Shown here piece after piece: positions 17,472-28,735 of a stretch of DNA of 35,917 bases. Numbering within the stretch: position 1 is the first letter of the stretch; every line of letters starts with the position of its first letter. A program made the position numbers and the translations under genes. The notes below the pieces were generated by a model. The model was not told the DNA's origin, ran no database searches, and saw only the letters and a list, made by a program, of their open reading frames with translations. The DNA lies in NCBI RefSeq assembly GCF_013426975.1, contig NZ_JACCPY010000038.1:1-35917 (forward strand). Reading direction: 5' to 3'. The DNA is from Sphaerotilus sulfidivorans. GTDB lineage: Bacteria; Pseudomonadota; Gammaproteobacteria; Burkholderiales; Burkholderiaceae_C.

Positions 17472-18464
17472 ATGGCCGTTCCTGCCGAAGCACCCATCCG
17501 GCAGCACATCACCGTGCTGCTCCACGAGGCGGTCGACGCGCTGCTGCATCGCCCCGACGGCACCTACATCGACGGCACCTTCGGCCGCGGTGGCCACTCG
17601 CGCCTGATCCTGTCGCGCCTGGCGCCGGGCGGGCGGCTGATGGCGATCGACCGCGACCCCGAGGCCGTCGCGCATGCCCGCGAGGGCGACACCCGCATCG
17701 ACGACACGCGCTTCTCGATCGACCACACCCGCTTCGCCGACTATCCCGAGGTGATGGCCGCGCACGGCGTGGCGCAGGTCGACGGCATCCTGCTCGACAT
17801 CGGCGTGTCCTCGCCGCAGATCGACGATCCGGCGCGGGGCTTCAGCTTCCGCCACGACGGGCCGCTCGACATGCGCATGGATCCGACGCGCGGCCAGAGC
17901 GCGGCCGAGTTCCTGGCCACCGCGCCCTTCGAGCGCATCGCCGAGGTGATCCGCGTCTACGGCGAGGAGCGCTTCGCCGGCCCGCTGGCGCGTGCGATCG
18001 TGGCGCGGCGCGAGGCCGGCCAGCCGCTGGCGCGCACCTCCGAGCTGGCCGCGCTGGCCGCCACCGTGGTGCGCACCCGCGAGCGCGGCCAGGACCCGGC
18101 CACCCGCACCTTCCAGGCGCTGCGCATCCTGGTCAACGGCGAGCTCGACGAGCTCGAGCAGGCGCTGGAGGCCTCGCTGGCGGCGCTGGCGCCGGGCGGG
18201 AGGCTGGCCATCATCAGCTTCCACTCGCTGGAAGACCGCATCGTCAAGAACTTCATCCAGCGCCATGCCCGCGAGGAGTTCGACCGGCGCGTGCCCTTCG
18301 CCACGCCGAAGCCGGCGCTGCTCGAGGAGGTCGCGCGCATCAAGCCCTCGGAGGCCGAGGTCGAGGCCAACGCACGCTCGCGCTCGGCGATCCTGCGGGT
18401 GGCGGCGCGCACCGATGCGGCGCTGCCGGCGGCGCCTGCGCCCTTCTCCCGGAGGCGGGCATGA
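17472..18464 (+). CDS. rsmH: 16S rRNA (cytosine-1402-N4)-methyltransferase RsmH
   Basis: RsmH methylates N4 of C1402 in the ribosomal P site using S-adenosylmethionine. The 330-residue product has [13 protein letters not shown] at about 12-24, the SAM-binding [14 protein letters not shown] at about 34-47, and the family signatures [18 protein letters not shown] and [14 protein letters not shown]. Start 17472 places HxxVLLHEAV at the usual distance from the N-terminus, although only CT-rich DNA and no Shine-Dalgarno sequence precedes it. It is the first intact gene of the dcw cluster; mraZ, its usual upstream neighbour, is decayed. Confidence 0.97.
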   Translation: MAVPAEAPIRQHITVLLHEAVDALLHRPDGTYIDGTFGRGGHSRLILSRLAPGGRLMAIDRDPEAVAHAREGDTRIDDTRFSIDHTRFADYPEVMAAHGVAQVDGILLDIGVSSPQIDDPARGFSFRHDGPLDMRMDPTRGQSAAEFLATAPFERIAEVIRVYGEERFAGPLARAIVARREAGQPLARTSELAALAATVVRTRERGQDPATRTFQALRILVNGELDELEQALEASLAALAPGGRLAIISFHSLEDRIVKNFIQRHAREEFDRRVPFATPKPALLEEVARIKPSEAEVEANARSRSAILRVAARTDAALPAAPAPFSRRRA

Positions 18465-18751
18465 CCCGGCTGAACATCGTGCTGCTGCTGGCGGTCGTGG
18501 CCAGCGCGCTGTATCTGGTGCATGTGTCCTATGACTCGCGCCGCCAGTTCGTGCAGCTCGAGCGCGAGCGCAACGAGGCGCGCCGCCTCGAGCAGGAGGC
18601 CGAGCGGCTGCGCCTGCAGCTGCGCACCGAGGCCACCCATGTGCGCGTCGATCTGGCCGCGCGCGAGCGGCTGCACATGAGCGTGGCCACGCCGGCGGTG
18701 ACCCAGTATCTGGATGCGGTCCCGGCGCCTGCCCAGGAGGTCCGGCCGTGA
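18461..18751 (+). CDS. ftsL: Cell division protein FtsL
   Basis: FtsL is a small bitopic divisome protein that forms a complex with FtsB and FtsQ and activates FtsWI. The 96-residue product has a short cytoplasmic tail, one membrane helix (about 4-22) and a periplasmic leucine-zipper-like coiled coil (about 27-58, rich in E, R and L), ending in a conserved [12 protein letters not shown] region. Its ATG overlaps the rsmH stop by four bases and its own stop overlaps the ftsI start. Sequence identity in this family is low; position and topology carry the call. Confidence 0.92.
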   Translation: MTRLNIVLLLAVVASALYLVHVSYDSRRQFVQLERERNEARRLEQEAERLRLQLRTEATHVRVDLAARERLHMSVATPAVTQYLDAVPAPAQEVRP

Positions 18752-20568
18752 GCGCCGGCTGGCTGGATCGGGCCCGCTCCCGGCTGGCGGCCCGGCTGGC
18801 GCCGGCGGCAGGCCAGAAGGGCGCGCCCGCCGGGGCGCGCTACGCCTCCAGCCCGCTGCTGACGGCCAAGACGCCGATCTGGCGCTCCCGGCTGGCGCTG
18901 GTGGTGGTCGGCCTGAGCTTCGCGCTGCTGCTGGGGCGCGCGATGTATGTGCAGGCGATCGACAAGGAGTTCTTCCAGGCCCAGGGCGAGATGCGCTACC
19001 AGCGCACCTTCGAGCTGCAGGCCAGCCGCGGCCGCATCACCGACCGCAACGGCGAGGTGCTGGCCGCCAGCGTGCCCGCGCCCTCGGTCTGGATGATCCC
19101 GAAGGATTTCCAGGCCACGCCGGAGCAGGTGGCCGAACTGACCCGCCTGCTGGGCATCACCCCGGTCGACCTGGCCGCGAAGGTGCGCGAGGGCGGCAAC
19201 TTCGTCTGGCTGCGCCGCCTGATCGACGAGACCACCGCCGCGCGCATCCGCGAGCTCAAGATCAAGGGCATCACCATCGAGCGCGAATACCGGCGCGAAT
19301 ACCCGGAGGGCGAGGCCGCGGCCCATGTGGTCGGCTTCACCAACCTGCAGGAAAAGGGCCAGGAAGGCGTCGAGCTGGCCTTCCAGAAGCAGCTCCAGGG
19401 CCACAACGGCAGCCGCAGCGTGGTGCGCGACCGCCTCGGCCGTGTGGTCGAGGACATCGGCGAGATCGTCGAGCCGGAGGACGGCAAGGACATCGCGCTG
19501 TCGATCGACAGCAAGGTGCAGTTCGTCGCCTACCAGCGCCTGCGCGAGGCGGTGGCGCAGCACGAGGCGCAGGCCGGCAGCGTGGTGGTGCTGGACGTGC
19601 GCACCGGCGAGGTGCTGGCGCTGGCCAACTATCCCTCCTACACGCCCGGCGACCGGCGCACCCGCACCGGCGCGAACCTGCGCAACCGTGCGCTGACCGA
19701 CACCTTCGAGCCGGGCTCGACGATGAAGCCCTTCATCGCCGCGCAGTCGATCCAGGCCGGCCGGGTGCGGCCGGAAACGGTGATCCAGACCGCACCGGGC
19801 AGCATCACCATCACCGGCTCGACGATCCGCGACTCGCATCCGCTCGGCGTGATGACGGTCGAGCAGATCATCCAGAAGTCCAGCAACGTCGGCACCGTCA
19901 AGATGGCGATGCAGATGCAGCCGCGCGAGATGTGGGAGCTGTACCGCTCGCTGGGCTTCGGCCAGAAGCCCGAGATGGAGTTTCCCGGTCTGGCCTCGGG
20001 CCGGCTGCGGCCCTACAAGAGCTGGCGCCCGATCGAGCAGGCGACGATGAGCTATGGCTACGGCCTGTCGGCCTCGCTGTTCCAGCTCGCCCAGGCCTAC
20101 ACCGTCTTCGCCCGCGACGGGCAGCTGGTGCCGGTCACGCTGCAGCGGCAGGACCGGCCGGTCGAGGGGCAGCAGGTCTTCCGGCCGGAGGTGGCCCGCG
20201 CGGTGCGCAAGATGCTCGGCATGGCCGCCGGCGAGGGCGGCACTGCGCCGAAGGCCCAGGCCCTGGGCTATTCGGTCGGCGGCAAGACCGGCACCGCGCG
20301 CAAGCAGGAGGGCAAGGGCTATGCCGGCAACAAGTACCGTTCCTGGTTCGTCGGCATGGCGCCGCTGGACCAGCCTCGGGTGGTCGTCGCGGTCATGATC
20401 GACGAGCCGGGCAAGGGCCAGTACTACGGCGGTCTGGTCGCGGCGCCGGTCTTCAGCCAGGTGGTGCAGCAGACGCTGCGGGTGCTGAGCGTGCCGCCCG
20501 ACCGCGAGGTGACGCCGCAGATCATCGCCCGGACGCAGGCGGCCCGGGCCGAGGAGGAATCGTTCTGA
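18748..20568 (+). CDS. ftsI: Penicillin-binding protein 3, division transpeptidase FtsI
   Basis: FtsI cross-links septal peptidoglycan in complex with FtsW. The 606-residue product starts at GTG 18748, overlapping ftsL by four bases. It has a basic cytoplasmic tail of about 47 residues, one membrane helix (about 48-66), a pedestal domain starting with SRGRITDRNGEVLA, and a transpeptidase domain with S324-T-M-K327, S378-S-N380 and K513-T-G515. MSYGYGLSASLFQLAQAYT is typical of the family. The final TGA shares its A with the murE ATG. Confidence 0.97.
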   Translation: MSAGWLDRARSRLAARLAPAAGQKGAPAGARYASSPLLTAKTPIWRSRLALVVVGLSFALLLGRAMYVQAIDKEFFQAQGEMRYQRTFELQASRGRITDRNGEVLAASVPAPSVWMIPKDFQATPEQVAELTRLLGITPVDLAAKVREGGNFVWLRRLIDETTAARIRELKIKGITIEREYRREYPEGEAAAHVVGFTNLQEKGQEGVELAFQKQLQGHNGSRSVVRDRLGRVVEDIGEIVEPEDGKDIALSIDSKVQFVAYQRLREAVAQHEAQAGSVVVLDVRTGEVLALANYPSYTPGDRRTRTGANLRNRALTDTFEPGSTMKPFIAAQSIQAGRVRPETVIQTAPGSITITGSTIRDSHPLGVMTVEQIIQKSSNVGTVKMAMQMQPREMWELYRSLGFGQKPEMEFPGLASGRLRPYKSWRPIEQATMSYGYGLSASLFQLAQAYTVFARDGQLVPVTLQRQDRPVEGQQVFRPEVARAVRKMLGMAAGEGGTAPKAQALGYSVGGKTGTARKQEGKGYAGNKYRSWFVGMAPLDQPRVVVAVMIDEPGKGQYYGGLVAAPVFSQVVQQTLRVLSVPPDREVTPQIIARTQAARAEEESF

Positions 20569-22124
20569 TGGGATCGACGCAACCGACCCGTGTGACCCTG
20601 TTCCGGGATGTCGACGAGACGCTGGCCTGGCTGCGCCGTGTCGCGCCGCAGGCGGTGCTGCGCACCGACAGCCGCCAGGTGCTGTCGGGCGATGTCTTCA
20701 TCGCCTGGCCGGGGCTGGCGCAGGATGGCCGCCGTCATGTGCCCGCCGCGCTGGCTGCCGGCGCGGCCGCCTGTCTGGTCGAGGCCGACGGCATCGAGGC
20801 CTTCGACTTCGGCGCGGATGCGCGCATCGCCGCGCTGCCGGCGCTGAAGGCCAGCACCGCGCCGCTGGCCGCGGCCTGGCACGGGCATCCGAGCCGTCTG
20901 CTCGATGTGGTGGCCACCACCGGCACCAATGGCAAGACCTCCACCGCCTGGTGGCTGGCGCAGGCGCTCAGTCTGGCCGGTCGGCGCTGCGGCGTCGTCG
21001 GCACGCTGGGCGTGGGCGAGCCGCCCAGCCGCGTCGCGCCCGAGGCCCGGGTGATCTCGACCGGCCTGACCACGCCCGATCCGGTCACGCTGCAGCGCGC
21101 GCTGCGCGACTTCGCCGCCCGGGGCTTCGCGGCCTGCGCGATGGAGGCCTCGTCGATCGGCGTGACCGAGCACCGGCTCGACGCGATGAAGATCGATGTC
21201 GCGCTGTTCACCAACTTCACGCCCGATCACCTCGACTACCACGGCAGCATGGCCGCCTACTGGCAGGCCAAGCGGGCGCTGTTCGACTGGCCGGGCCTGC
21301 GCGCGGCGGTCATCAACATCGACGATCCGCAGGGCGCCATCCTGGCCGACGAGCTGCAGGCCGAGGGCCGGCTCGAGGTCTGGACCTGCTCGACCCGGCC
21401 TTCGGCCCGGCCGGCACGGCTGCAGGCCGGCGACCTGCGCTACGACGGCGCCGGCCTGTGCCTGCTGCTGACCGAAGAGGCGGGCGCGCCGGTGGCGGTG
21501 CGCACCGGGCTGATCGGCGACTACAACGCCGCCAATGTCGTCGGCGTGATCGGCGTGCTGCGTGCGCTGGGCCTGCCGCTGGCGCAGGTGGCGGCGCTGG
21601 CGGCCGACTTCACCCCGGTGCCGGGGCGGATGCAGCGGGTCGAGCCACCGGCCGGTGCCACGGACCTGCCGCAGGTGGTGGTCGACTACGCGCACACGCC
21701 GGATGCGCTGGAGAAGGCGCTGCAGGCGCTGCGCCCGTTTGCGCAGGCGCGCGGCGGCCGGCTGTGGTGCGTCTTCGGCTGCGGCGGCAACCGCGATGCC
21801 ACCAAGCGGCCGGTCATGGGCCGCATCGCCCAGGCGCTGGCCGACGAGGTGGTGCTCACCAGCGACAATCCGCGCCATGAGTCGCCCGCGGCGATCCTGC
21901 GCGACATCCAGGCCGGCTGCACGCCCGCGCCCACGCTGGCCTGCCTCGAGGACCGGGCCGCGGCGATCGCCACCGTGCTGCATGACGCCGACGCGGCCGA
22001 TGTGGTGCTGATCGCCGGCAAGGGCCATGAGGACTATCAGGAGACGGCGGGCGTCCGGCATCATTTTTCAGATCTGGAGCAGGCCGAGGCCGCGCTACAA
22101 CGACGCACCTCCACCGCGGCCTGA
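20568..22124 (+). CDS. murE: UDP-MurNAc-L-Ala-D-Glu:meso-diaminopimelate ligase MurE
   Basis: MurE adds the third stem-peptide residue in the cytoplasm using ATP. The 518-residue product has the P-loop TGTNGKTS (about 118-125), K235 in YWQAKRALF as the likely carbamylated lysine, and DNPR (433-436), the motif that selects meso-diaminopimelate over lysine. This fits a Gram-negative cell wall. The ATG at 20568 overlaps the ftsI stop by one base, and a GAGGAGGAAT ribosome site lies about 10 bases upstream. The frame is open further upstream, but that part only mirrors ftsI. Confidence 0.97.
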   Translation: MGSTQPTRVTLFRDVDETLAWLRRVAPQAVLRTDSRQVLSGDVFIAWPGLAQDGRRHVPAALAAGAAACLVEADGIEAFDFGADARIAALPALKASTAPLAAAWHGHPSRLLDVVATTGTNGKTSTAWWLAQALSLAGRRCGVVGTLGVGEPPSRVAPEARVISTGLTTPDPVTLQRALRDFAARGFAACAMEASSIGVTEHRLDAMKIDVALFTNFTPDHLDYHGSMAAYWQAKRALFDWPGLRAAVINIDDPQGAILADELQAEGRLEVWTCSTRPSARPARLQAGDLRYDGAGLCLLLTEEAGAPVAVRTGLIGDYNAANVVGVIGVLRALGLPLAQVAALAADFTPVPGRMQRVEPPAGATDLPQVVVDYAHTPDALEKALQALRPFAQARGGRLWCVFGCGGNRDATKRPVMGRIAQALADEVVLTSDNPRHESPAAILRDIQAGCTPAPTLACLEDRAAAIATVLHDADAADVVLIAGKGHEDYQETAGVRHHFSDLEQAEAALQRRTSTAA

Positions 22125-22141
22125 CCGCCTTTCCCCTCACG

Positions 22142-23602
22142 ATGACTTCCGACGACTTCATGACCCTGGGCGAGGCGCACGCGCTGCTGGCCGCGCGCCT
22201 GCCGTCCGTGCGCCTGATCGGCGATCCGGGCCGGGCCTTCGCCCGGGTCCACACCGACACCCGCACGCTGCGCGAGGGCGACCTGTTCGTCGCGCTGCGC
22301 GGCGAGCGCTTCGACGCCAACGACTTCCTGGCGCAGGCCCGCGAGGCGGGCGCCTGCGCGGCGCTGGCCGAGCGCGGCCTGGCCGAGGCCGGTCTGCCGG
22401 GGCTGGAGGTGCCCGACGCGCTGGCGGCGCTGCAGGCGCTGGCCGAGGGCTGGCGCGCCACGCTGGACCTGCCGGTGATCGGCGTGACCGGCAGCAACGG
22501 CAAGACGACGGTCACGCAGATGATCGCGTCGATCCTGCGCGCGGCCGCGGGCGACGCGGCGCATGCCACCGCCGGCAACCTCAACAACCACATCGGCGTG
22601 CCGCTGACGGTGCTGGGGCTGCGCCGCCACCACCGGCTGGCGGTGATCGAGCTGGGCATGAACCACCCCGGCGAGATCGCCGAGCTGGCGCGCATCGCGC
22701 AGCCGACGGTGGTGCTGGTCAACAACGCCCAGCGCGAGCACCAGGAATTCATGAAGACGGTCGAGGCGGTCGCGCGCGAGAACGGCGCGGCGATCGCCGC
22801 GCTGCCGGCCGGCGGCACCGCGGTCTTTCCCGAGGGCGACGCCTATGCCGCGCTGTGGCGCGGACTGGCCGGCGCGCGCCCGGTGCGCACCTTCGCGCTG
22901 GACGATCCGGCGGCCGACCTGCGCGCCCAAGCCGTCTGGGCGGGCGACCACTGGACGGCCACGCTGCACACGCCCGCGGGCGATGCGACGCTGGCGCTGC
23001 AGGTGGCCGGGCGCCACAACCTGCTCAATGCGCTGGCCGCGGCCGGCTGCGCGCTGGCTGCCGGCGTGCCGCTGGCGGCGGTGCGCGACGGTCTGGCGGC
23101 CTTCCGGCCGGTGCGCGGCCGCTCGGCGGTCGAGCAGCGCGCCTGGCGCGGCCACACGATCACGCTGATCGACGACAGCTACAACGCCAATCCCGACTCG
23201 GTGCGCGCGGCCATCGACGTGCTGGCGGCGCTGCCCGGCCCGCGCTGGCTGGTGCTGGGCGACATGGGCGAGGTCGGCGACGACGGCCCGGCCTTCCATG
23301 CCGAGGTCGGCGCCCATGCCGCGGCCAGCGGCATCGAGCTGTTCTGGAGCGCAGGCATACTCGCGGCCCACGCCGCGCAGGCCGCGACGTCGGCCGGCGC
23401 CGGCACCGCGGTGCGCCACGAGGCCGACGCCGCGGCGCTGGTCGCGGCGATGCGCTCGGACGCGGGTCGGGCGGCGCTGGGCGAGGTGCGCTCGGTGCTC
23501 GTCAAGGGCTCGCGCTTCATGAAGATGGAACAGGTGGTCGCGGCGATCCGCGAAGAGGGCGACCTCGGATCGGCCGCGCCAGGAGAACGACATGCTCATT
23601 AG
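22142..23602 (+). CDS. murF: UDP-MurNAc-tripeptide:D-Ala-D-Ala ligase MurF
   Basis: MurF completes the UDP-MurNAc-pentapeptide by adding D-Ala-D-Ala made by Ddl. The 486-residue product shows the three Mur-ligase domains: an N-terminal substrate domain with [20 protein letters not shown] (about 39-58), the ATPase core with P-loop [10 protein letters not shown] (about 114-123) and [11 protein letters not shown], and a C-terminal domain with [17 protein letters not shown]. It starts 17 bases after murE and overlaps mraY by 11 bases. Confidence 0.97.
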   Translation: MTSDDFMTLGEAHALLAARLPSVRLIGDPGRAFARVHTDTRTLREGDLFVALRGERFDANDFLAQAREAGACAALAERGLAEAGLPGLEVPDALAALQALAEGWRATLDLPVIGVTGSNGKTTVTQMIASILRAAAGDAAHATAGNLNNHIGVPLTVLGLRRHHRLAVIELGMNHPGEIAELARIAQPTVVLVNNAQREHQEFMKTVEAVARENGAAIAALPAGGTAVFPEGDAYAALWRGLAGARPVRTFALDDPAADLRAQAVWAGDHWTATLHTPAGDATLALQVAGRHNLLNALAAAGCALAAGVPLAAVRDGLAAFRPVRGRSAVEQRAWRGHTITLIDDSYNANPDSVRAAIDVLAALPGPRWLVLGDMGEVGDDGPAFHAEVGAHAAASGIELFWSAGILAAHAAQAATSAGAGTAVRHEADAAALVAAMRSDAGRAALGEVRSVLVKGSRFMKMEQVVAAIREEGDLGSAAPGERHAH

Positions 23603-24773
23603 CCTCGCACAGTGGTTGCAAGGCCTGTATCCGGACACGCTGGGCTTCCTGCGCGTGTTCCAGTACATCACCTTCCGTGCGGTGATGGCCGCGATGACCG
23701 CGCTGCTGCTCGGTCTGGCCTTCGGCCCGTGGGTCATCCGGCGCCTGACCGAGCTGAAGATCGGCCAGCCGGTGCGCGAATACGGCGTTCAGGCGCACCT
23801 GGTCAAGCGCGGCACGCCGACGATGGGCGGCGTGCTGGTGCTGCTGTCGATTGCGGTCTCGACGCTGCTGTGGTTCGACTGGAGCAACCGCTTCGTCTGG
23901 ATCGTGATGGTGGTGACCTTCGGCTACGGCGCGATCGGCTGGGTCGACGACTGGCGCAAGGTCGTCCAGAAGAATCCCGAGGGCATGCCCTCGGGCGAGA
24001 AGTACCTGTGGCAGTCGCTGATCGGCATCCTGGCGGCGCTCTACCTGGCCTTCAGCGTCTCGGAGACCTCCAACCTGCGCGTGCTCGAGCTGTTCTTCGA
24101 CTGGGTGATGTCGGGCTTCTCGAACAGCCTGCCGCCGAAGGCCGACCTGATCGTGCCCTTCTTCAAGTCGGTCAGCTATCCGCTGGGCGTGTTCGGCTTC
24201 ATCATCATGACCTACCTGGTCATCGTGGGTTTCAGCAACGCGGTCAACCTGACCGACGGGCTGGACGGCCTGGCGATCATGCCGGTGGTGCTGGTGGGCG
24301 CGTCGCTGGGCCTGTTCGCCTATGCGACCGGCAACGCGGTCTATTCGAAGTACCTGTTCCTGCCGCACATTCCCGGCGCGGGCGAGCTGGCGATCTTCTG
24401 CGCCGCGATGGCCGGCGCGGGCCTGGCCTTCCTGTGGTTCAACGCGCATCCGGCGCAGGTCTTCATGGGCGATGTCGGCGCGCTGGCGCTGGGCGGCGCG
24501 CTGGGCACCATCGCGGTGATCGTGCGCCAGGAGATCGTGCTGGCGATCATGGGCGGCATCTTCGTCGTCGAGGCGCTGTCGGTCATGGTCCAGGTCGGCT
24601 GGTTCAAGTACACCAAGAAGAAGTACGGCCAGGGCCGGCGCATCCTGCTGATGGCGCCGCTGCACCACCACTTCGAGAAGAAGGGCTGGGTCGAGACGCA
24701 GGTGGTGATCCGCTTCTGGATCATCACGATGCTGCTGTGCCTGGTCGGTCTGTCGACGATGAAGCTGCGCTGA
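23592..24773 (+). CDS. mraY: Phospho-MurNAc-pentapeptide transferase MraY
   Basis: MraY is the integral membrane enzyme that transfers phospho-MurNAc-pentapeptide to undecaprenyl phosphate, making lipid I. The 393-residue product has about ten hydrophobic helices and the family signatures KRGTPTMGG, the aspartate-rich [18 protein letters not shown] and [25 protein letters not shown] ribosome site lies within the end of murF, just before ATG 23592. The length is slightly above the E. coli enzyme, with a longer loop around residues 120-190 as in other beta-proteobacteria. Confidence 0.97.
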   Translation: MLISLAQWLQGLYPDTLGFLRVFQYITFRAVMAAMTALLLGLAFGPWVIRRLTELKIGQPVREYGVQAHLVKRGTPTMGGVLVLLSIAVSTLLWFDWSNRFVWIVMVVTFGYGAIGWVDDWRKVVQKNPEGMPSGEKYLWQSLIGILAALYLAFSVSETSNLRVLELFFDWVMSGFSNSLPPKADLIVPFFKSVSYPLGVFGFIIMTYLVIVGFSNAVNLTDGLDGLAIMPVVLVGASLGLFAYATGNAVYSKYLFLPHIPGAGELAIFCAAMAGAGLAFLWFNAHPAQVFMGDVGALALGGALGTIAVIVRQEIVLAIMGGIFVVEALSVMVQVGWFKYTKKKYGQGRRILLMAPLHHHFEKKGWVETQVVIRFWIITMLLCLVGLSTMKLR

Positions 24774-24774
24774 C

Positions 24775-26364
24775 ATGGAAGCACTCAAGGACACCGCCCT
24801 GCTGATCCTGGGCCTGGGCGATTCGGGCCTGGCGATGGCGCGCTGGGCGCGGCGCTGCGGCGCCGCACGCATCGTCGTGGCGGACACCCGCGCCGCGCCG
24901 CCGCAGGCCGGCGCGCTCGAGCGCGAGGTGCCCGGCGCCGAGCTGCGCTGCGGCGCGCCCGATCCGGCGCTGCTCGACGGCGTGAAGGCGGTCTTCAAGA
25001 GCCCCGGTCTGGCGCCGAACGACCCGGTGCTGCGCCCGCTGCTCGACGAGGCCGCCCGGCGCGGCCTGCCGGTGGGCGGCGAGCTCACGCTGTTCGCCTG
25101 GGCGCTGCGCGACCTGCAGCGCGCACAGGGCTACGCGCCCAGGGTGCTGGCGATCACCGGGACCAACGGCAAGACGACCACCACCTCGCTGACCGCGCAG
25201 CTGTGCGAGCGCGCCGGCCTGCGCGTCGGCCTGGCCGGCAACATCGGCCCGACGCTGCTGGGCACGCTGGGCGAGGCGCTGGACCGCCACGCCGCCGCGC
25301 CCGACGAGGCGGCCGCAGGCCTGCCCGAGGTTTGGGTGCTCGAGCTCTCGAGCTTCCAGCTCGACGGCGTGACCGACTTCGAGCCGACCGCCGCCACCGT
25401 GCTCAACATCACCCAGGACCACCTCGACTGGCACGGCTCGATGGCCGCCTATGCCGAGGCGAAGGCGCGCATCTTCGGCCGCCGTGGCGTGAGGGTGCTG
25501 AACCGCGACGACGCGATGGTCGAGGCGATGGCGCCGGCCGAGGCCGCCGCGGCCCGTCCCGCTCGCGGCCGGGCGCCGTCCTCGCCGGAGGAGGCCGTGC
25601 CCGAGGTGGTGCGCTTCGGGCTGGACGCGCCGCGCCGCCCGGGCGACTGGGGCCTGGTGGTCGAGAACGGCATGGCCTGGCTGGTGCGCGCACAGGCGGC
25701 CGAGGACGAGCTGCCGCGCGGTCGCCGTGGCGGTGCAGGTGCCGGCGCGGTGCCGGTGCTGCTGCAGCGCCTGATGCCGGCCGACGCGCTGCGCATCCGC
25801 GGCCGCCACAACGCCGCCAACGCGCTGGCCGCGCTCGCGCTGGCCAGCGCCGCCGGCGTGCCGCTGGCGCCGATGCTGCACGGCCTGCGCGAGTACCGCG
25901 GCGAGCCGCACCGGGTCGAGTTCATCCGCACGATCGACGGCATCGATGCCTACGACGACAGCAAGGGCACCAATGTCGGCGCCACCGTCGCGGCGCTGAC
26001 CGGCCTGGGCGCCGACCGGCTGCCCGGACGGCTGGCGCTGATCCTGGGTGGCGACGGCAAGGGCCAGGACTTCGGGCCGCTGGCCGCGCCGGTGGCCGCA
26101 CACGCACGCTCGGTCGCGCTGATCGGCCGCGACGCCGGCGCGATCGCCGCGGCGATCGCCGATGTGGCGCTGCCTGTCGAGCGCTTCGACACGCTGGAGG
26201 CGGCGGTGCGCTGGAGCTTCGCGCAGGCGCGCTCGGGCGATGCGGTGCTGCTGAGCCCGGCCTGCGCCAGCCTCGACATGTTCCGCAACTACGCCCACCG
26301 CGCCGAGGTCTTCGTCGCCGAGGTCGAGGCGATCGCGCAGGAGCGCGGGGAGTTCGGGTCGTGA
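24775..26364 (+). CDS. murD: UDP-MurNAc-L-alanine:D-glutamate ligase MurD
   Basis: MurD adds D-glutamate to UDP-MurNAc-L-Ala. The 529-residue product has an N-terminal Rossmann domain ([15 protein letters not shown]), the P-loop [12 protein letters not shown] (about 127-138), LELSSFQLD and [16 protein letters not shown] in the ATPase core, and [12 protein letters not shown] plus [17 protein letters not shown] in the C-terminal domain. It is longer than the usual 440-500 because of two low-complexity Ala/Arg/Pro/Gly-rich inserts at about 251-275 and 305-326. It starts one base after the mraY stop, and its own stop overlaps the GTG of ftsW. Confidence 0.96.
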   Translation: MEALKDTALLILGLGDSGLAMARWARRCGAARIVVADTRAAPPQAGALEREVPGAELRCGAPDPALLDGVKAVFKSPGLAPNDPVLRPLLDEAARRGLPVGGELTLFAWALRDLQRAQGYAPRVLAITGTNGKTTTTSLTAQLCERAGLRVGLAGNIGPTLLGTLGEALDRHAAAPDEAAAGLPEVWVLELSSFQLDGVTDFEPTAATVLNITQDHLDWHGSMAAYAEAKARIFGRRGVRVLNRDDAMVEAMAPAEAAAARPARGRAPSSPEEAVPEVVRFGLDAPRRPGDWGLVVENGMAWLVRAQAAEDELPRGRRGGAGAGAVPVLLQRLMPADALRIRGRHNAANALAALALASAAGVPLAPMLHGLREYRGEPHRVEFIRTIDGIDAYDDSKGTNVGATVAALTGLGADRLPGRLALILGGDGKGQDFGPLAAPVAAHARSVALIGRDAGAIAAAIADVALPVERFDTLEAAVRWSFAQARSGDAVLLSPACASLDMFRNYAHRAEVFVAEVEAIAQERGEFGS

Positions 26365-27611
26365 GCGCCGCACCGGGAGGATTCGGCGGCCTGTGGCAGC
26401 GCCTGCGCGGCCGCACCGCAGCCGGCGAGGTGCCGGTGCGCAGCTGGAACAGCCTGTCCTCGGGCATGCCACCGCGCTGGGTCGGCTTCGACGAGACGCT
26501 GGCCTGGGTGATCGCCGGGCTGATCTCGCTCGGGCTGGTGATGGTCTATTCGGCCTCGATCCAGCTGCCCGACAGCCCGAAGTACAGCAACTATGTCCCG
26601 ACCCATTTCATGTCGCGCCATGTGCTGTCGGTGGGGCTGGCGGTGATCGCCGCCTGCGTGACGCTGGCCATCCCGATGCGGACCTGGGAGAAGATGGCGC
26701 CGTGGCTGTTCGTGCTGGCGCTGCTGCTGCTGATCCTGGTGCTGATTCCCGGCATCGGCAAGGTGGTCAACCGCTCGCGGCGCTGGATTCCGCTGGGCGT
26801 CATGAACTTCCAGCCCAGCGAGCTGGCCAAGCTGGCGATGGCCATGTATGCCGCCAGCTACATGATGCGCAAGATGGACGTGAAGGAGAGCTTCACCCGC
26901 GCGGTGCTGCCGATGGCCATCGCGCTGGGCGTGGTGGGCCTGCTGCTGCTGGCCGAGCCCGACATGGGTGCCTTCATGGTGATCGCGATCATCTCGATGG
27001 GCATCCTGTTCCTGGGCGGCGTCAACGGCCGGGTGTTCGCGATCATGATCGGCGTGCTGATCTCGGCCCTGGTGCTGGTGATCACCGTCTCGCCCGAGAA
27101 GCGCGGGCGCATCTTCGCCTTCCTCGATCCCTGGGCCAAGGACAATGCCGACAACAAGGCCTATCAGCTGACGCACTCGCTGATCGCCTTCGGCCGCGGC
27201 GAGTACTTCGGCCAGGGCCTGGGCCAGTCGCTCGAGAAGCTGCACTACCTGCCCGAGGCGCACACCGACTTCCTGCTGGCCATCATCGGCGAGGAGCTCG
27301 GTCTGGTCGGCGTGGGCATCGTCATCGTCGCCTTCTTCTGGATGGTGCGGCGCATCTTCGTGATCGGCCGCCAGGCGGTGGCGCTCGACCGGGTGTTCTC
27401 GGGCCTGACCGCCCAGGGCATCGGCCTGTGGATGGGCGGGCAGACCTTCATCAACATGGGCGTCAACCTGGGCGTGCTGCCCACCAAGGGCCTGACGCTG
27501 CCGCTGATGAGCTACGGCGGATCGGCGATCATCATGACCTGCGTGGCCCTGGCGGTGGTGCTGCGCATCGACATGGAAAACCGCCAGATCCTGAGAGGAG
27601 GGCGCCCATGA
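26361..27611 (+). CDS. ftsW: Division-specific peptidoglycan polymerase FtsW (SEDS family)
   Basis: FtsW polymerises lipid II at the septum together with FtsI. The 416-residue product starts at GTG 26361, inside the murD stop (GTGA). A cytoplasmic N-terminal extension of about 48 residues leads to ten or so membrane helices. Signatures are [52 protein letters not shown] and [23 protein letters not shown]. Being next to murG in the dcw cluster identifies it as FtsW and not RodA. The end overlaps murG by four bases. Confidence 0.96.
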   Translation: MSAAPGGFGGLWQRLRGRTAAGEVPVRSWNSLSSGMPPRWVGFDETLAWVIAGLISLGLVMVYSASIQLPDSPKYSNYVPTHFMSRHVLSVGLAVIAACVTLAIPMRTWEKMAPWLFVLALLLLILVLIPGIGKVVNRSRRWIPLGVMNFQPSELAKLAMAMYAASYMMRKMDVKESFTRAVLPMAIALGVVGLLLLAEPDMGAFMVIAIISMGILFLGGVNGRVFAIMIGVLISALVLVITVSPEKRGRIFAFLDPWAKDNADNKAYQLTHSLIAFGRGEYFGQGLGQSLEKLHYLPEAHTDFLLAIIGEELGLVGVGIVIVAFFWMVRRIFVIGRQAVALDRVFSGLTAQGIGLWMGGQTFINMGVNLGVLPTKGLTLPLMSYGGSAIIMTCVALAVVLRIDMENRQILRGGRP

Positions 27612-28735
27612 GCGCGTCGGCACAGCGTCATCTGGTCATCATGGCTGCCGGCACCGGCGGCCACATCATGCCGGGCCTGGCGGTGGCGCGCGAGATGATG
27701 CGCCGCGGCTGGACCGTCAGCTGGCTGGGCACGCCGAAGGGCATGGAGAACCGCCTGGTGCCGCCGACCGGCATCCCGATGGACACCATCGGCTTCGCCG
27801 GCCTGCGCGGCAAGGGCGCGCTCGGGCTGCTGCGCGGCGGGCTGCAGCTCGCGCGCGCGCTGGCGCAGTGCCTGGGCATCCTGCGCCGTCGCTCGACGAC
27901 GGCGGTGCTGGGCATGGGCGGCTATGTCTGCTTTCCCGGCGGCCTGATCGCCCGGCTGCTGGGGCGGCCGCTGATGCTGGTCAATGCGGATGCGGGTCTG
28001 CTGCTGTCGAACCGCTCGCTGCTGCGCTTCGCCGACCGGGTGGCCTTCGGCTTCGACGGCGAGGCCGCACGTGGCGTGGCCCAGGGCATCGTCACCGGCA
28101 ATCCGGTGCGTGCCGAGATCGAGGCGATCGCACCGCCCGAGCAGCGCTTTGCCGGCCGCGCCGGCCCGTTGCGGGTGCTGGTGGTCGGCGGCAGCCTGGG
28201 CGCGCAGGTGCTCAACGAGACGCTGCCGCGCGCGCTGGCACGGCTGCTGCCGGCCGAACGCCCGGTCGTCACCCACCAGACCGGCGTGGCCCATCTCGAG
28301 ACGGTGCGCGCGGCCTATGCGCAGGCCGGGCTCGACCCGTCGGCGGCCGGGCTGGAGGTGCTGCCCTTCATCGAGGACATGCCGCGCCGCCTGGCCGAGT
28401 GCGACCTGATCGTCTGCCGCGCCGGCGCGGTGACGGTCAGCGAGCTGTGCGCCGCCGGCGTGCCCAGCGTGCTGGTGCCGCTGATCGTCAGCACCACCGC
28501 CCACCAGCGCGACAATGCGATCTGGATGGACCGGCAGAAGGCGGCCATTCATCTGCCGCAGGCCGAGCTCTCGCCCGAATCGCTGGCCGAGCTGCTGCGC
28601 CGGCTCGACCGCACCCGGCTGCTGCAGATGGCGCAGCGCGCACGCACGCTGGCGCAGCCGCGTGCGGCTCAGCGTGTCGCCGACGAGATCGAGCACCTCA
28701 CGAATCCCCTGATGACGACCCTCAAGCAAGCATGA
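27608..28735 (+). CDS. murG: Lipid II synthase MurG (GlcNAc transferase), divergent motif variant
   Basis: MurG transfers GlcNAc from UDP-GlcNAc to lipid I on the inner membrane face. The 375-residue GT-B protein has the N-terminal loop [15 protein letters not shown] (about 13-27), [32 protein letters not shown] and the donor-site [11 protein letters not shown] with E279. Two motifs differ from most MurG: HEQN is replaced by VNAD (about 125-128), and the DDHQ loop reads TTAHQ (296-300). I recall similar sequences in Leptothrix-like relatives, so this is probably a lineage variant and not damage. A GAGAGGAGG ribosome site precedes ATG 27608. Confidence 0.94.
   Translation: MSASAQRHLVIMAAGTGGHIMPGLAVAREMMRRGWTVSWLGTPKGMENRLVPPTGIPMDTIGFAGLRGKGALGLLRGGLQLARALAQCLGILRRRSTTAVLGMGGYVCFPGGLIARLLGRPLMLVNADAGLLLSNRSLLRFADRVAFGFDGEAARGVAQGIVTGNPVRAEIEAIAPPEQRFAGRAGPLRVLVVGGSLGAQVLNETLPRALARLLPAERPVVTHQTGVAHLETVRAAYAQAGLDPSAAGLEVLPFIEDMPRRLAECDLIVCRAGAVTVSELCAAGVPSVLVPLIVSTTAHQRDNAIWMDRQKAAIHLPQAELSPESLAELLRRLDRTRLLQMAQRARTLAQPRAAQRVADEIEHLTNPLMTTLKQA

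Noticed and set aside
18714-20567. In-frame upstream extension of murE covering ftsI
   Set aside because: The extension mirrors ftsI in another frame; murE similarity begins at 20568 with a good ribosome site.
22061-23737. 558-codon minus-strand frame
   Set aside because: Antisense shadow of murF and its flanks.
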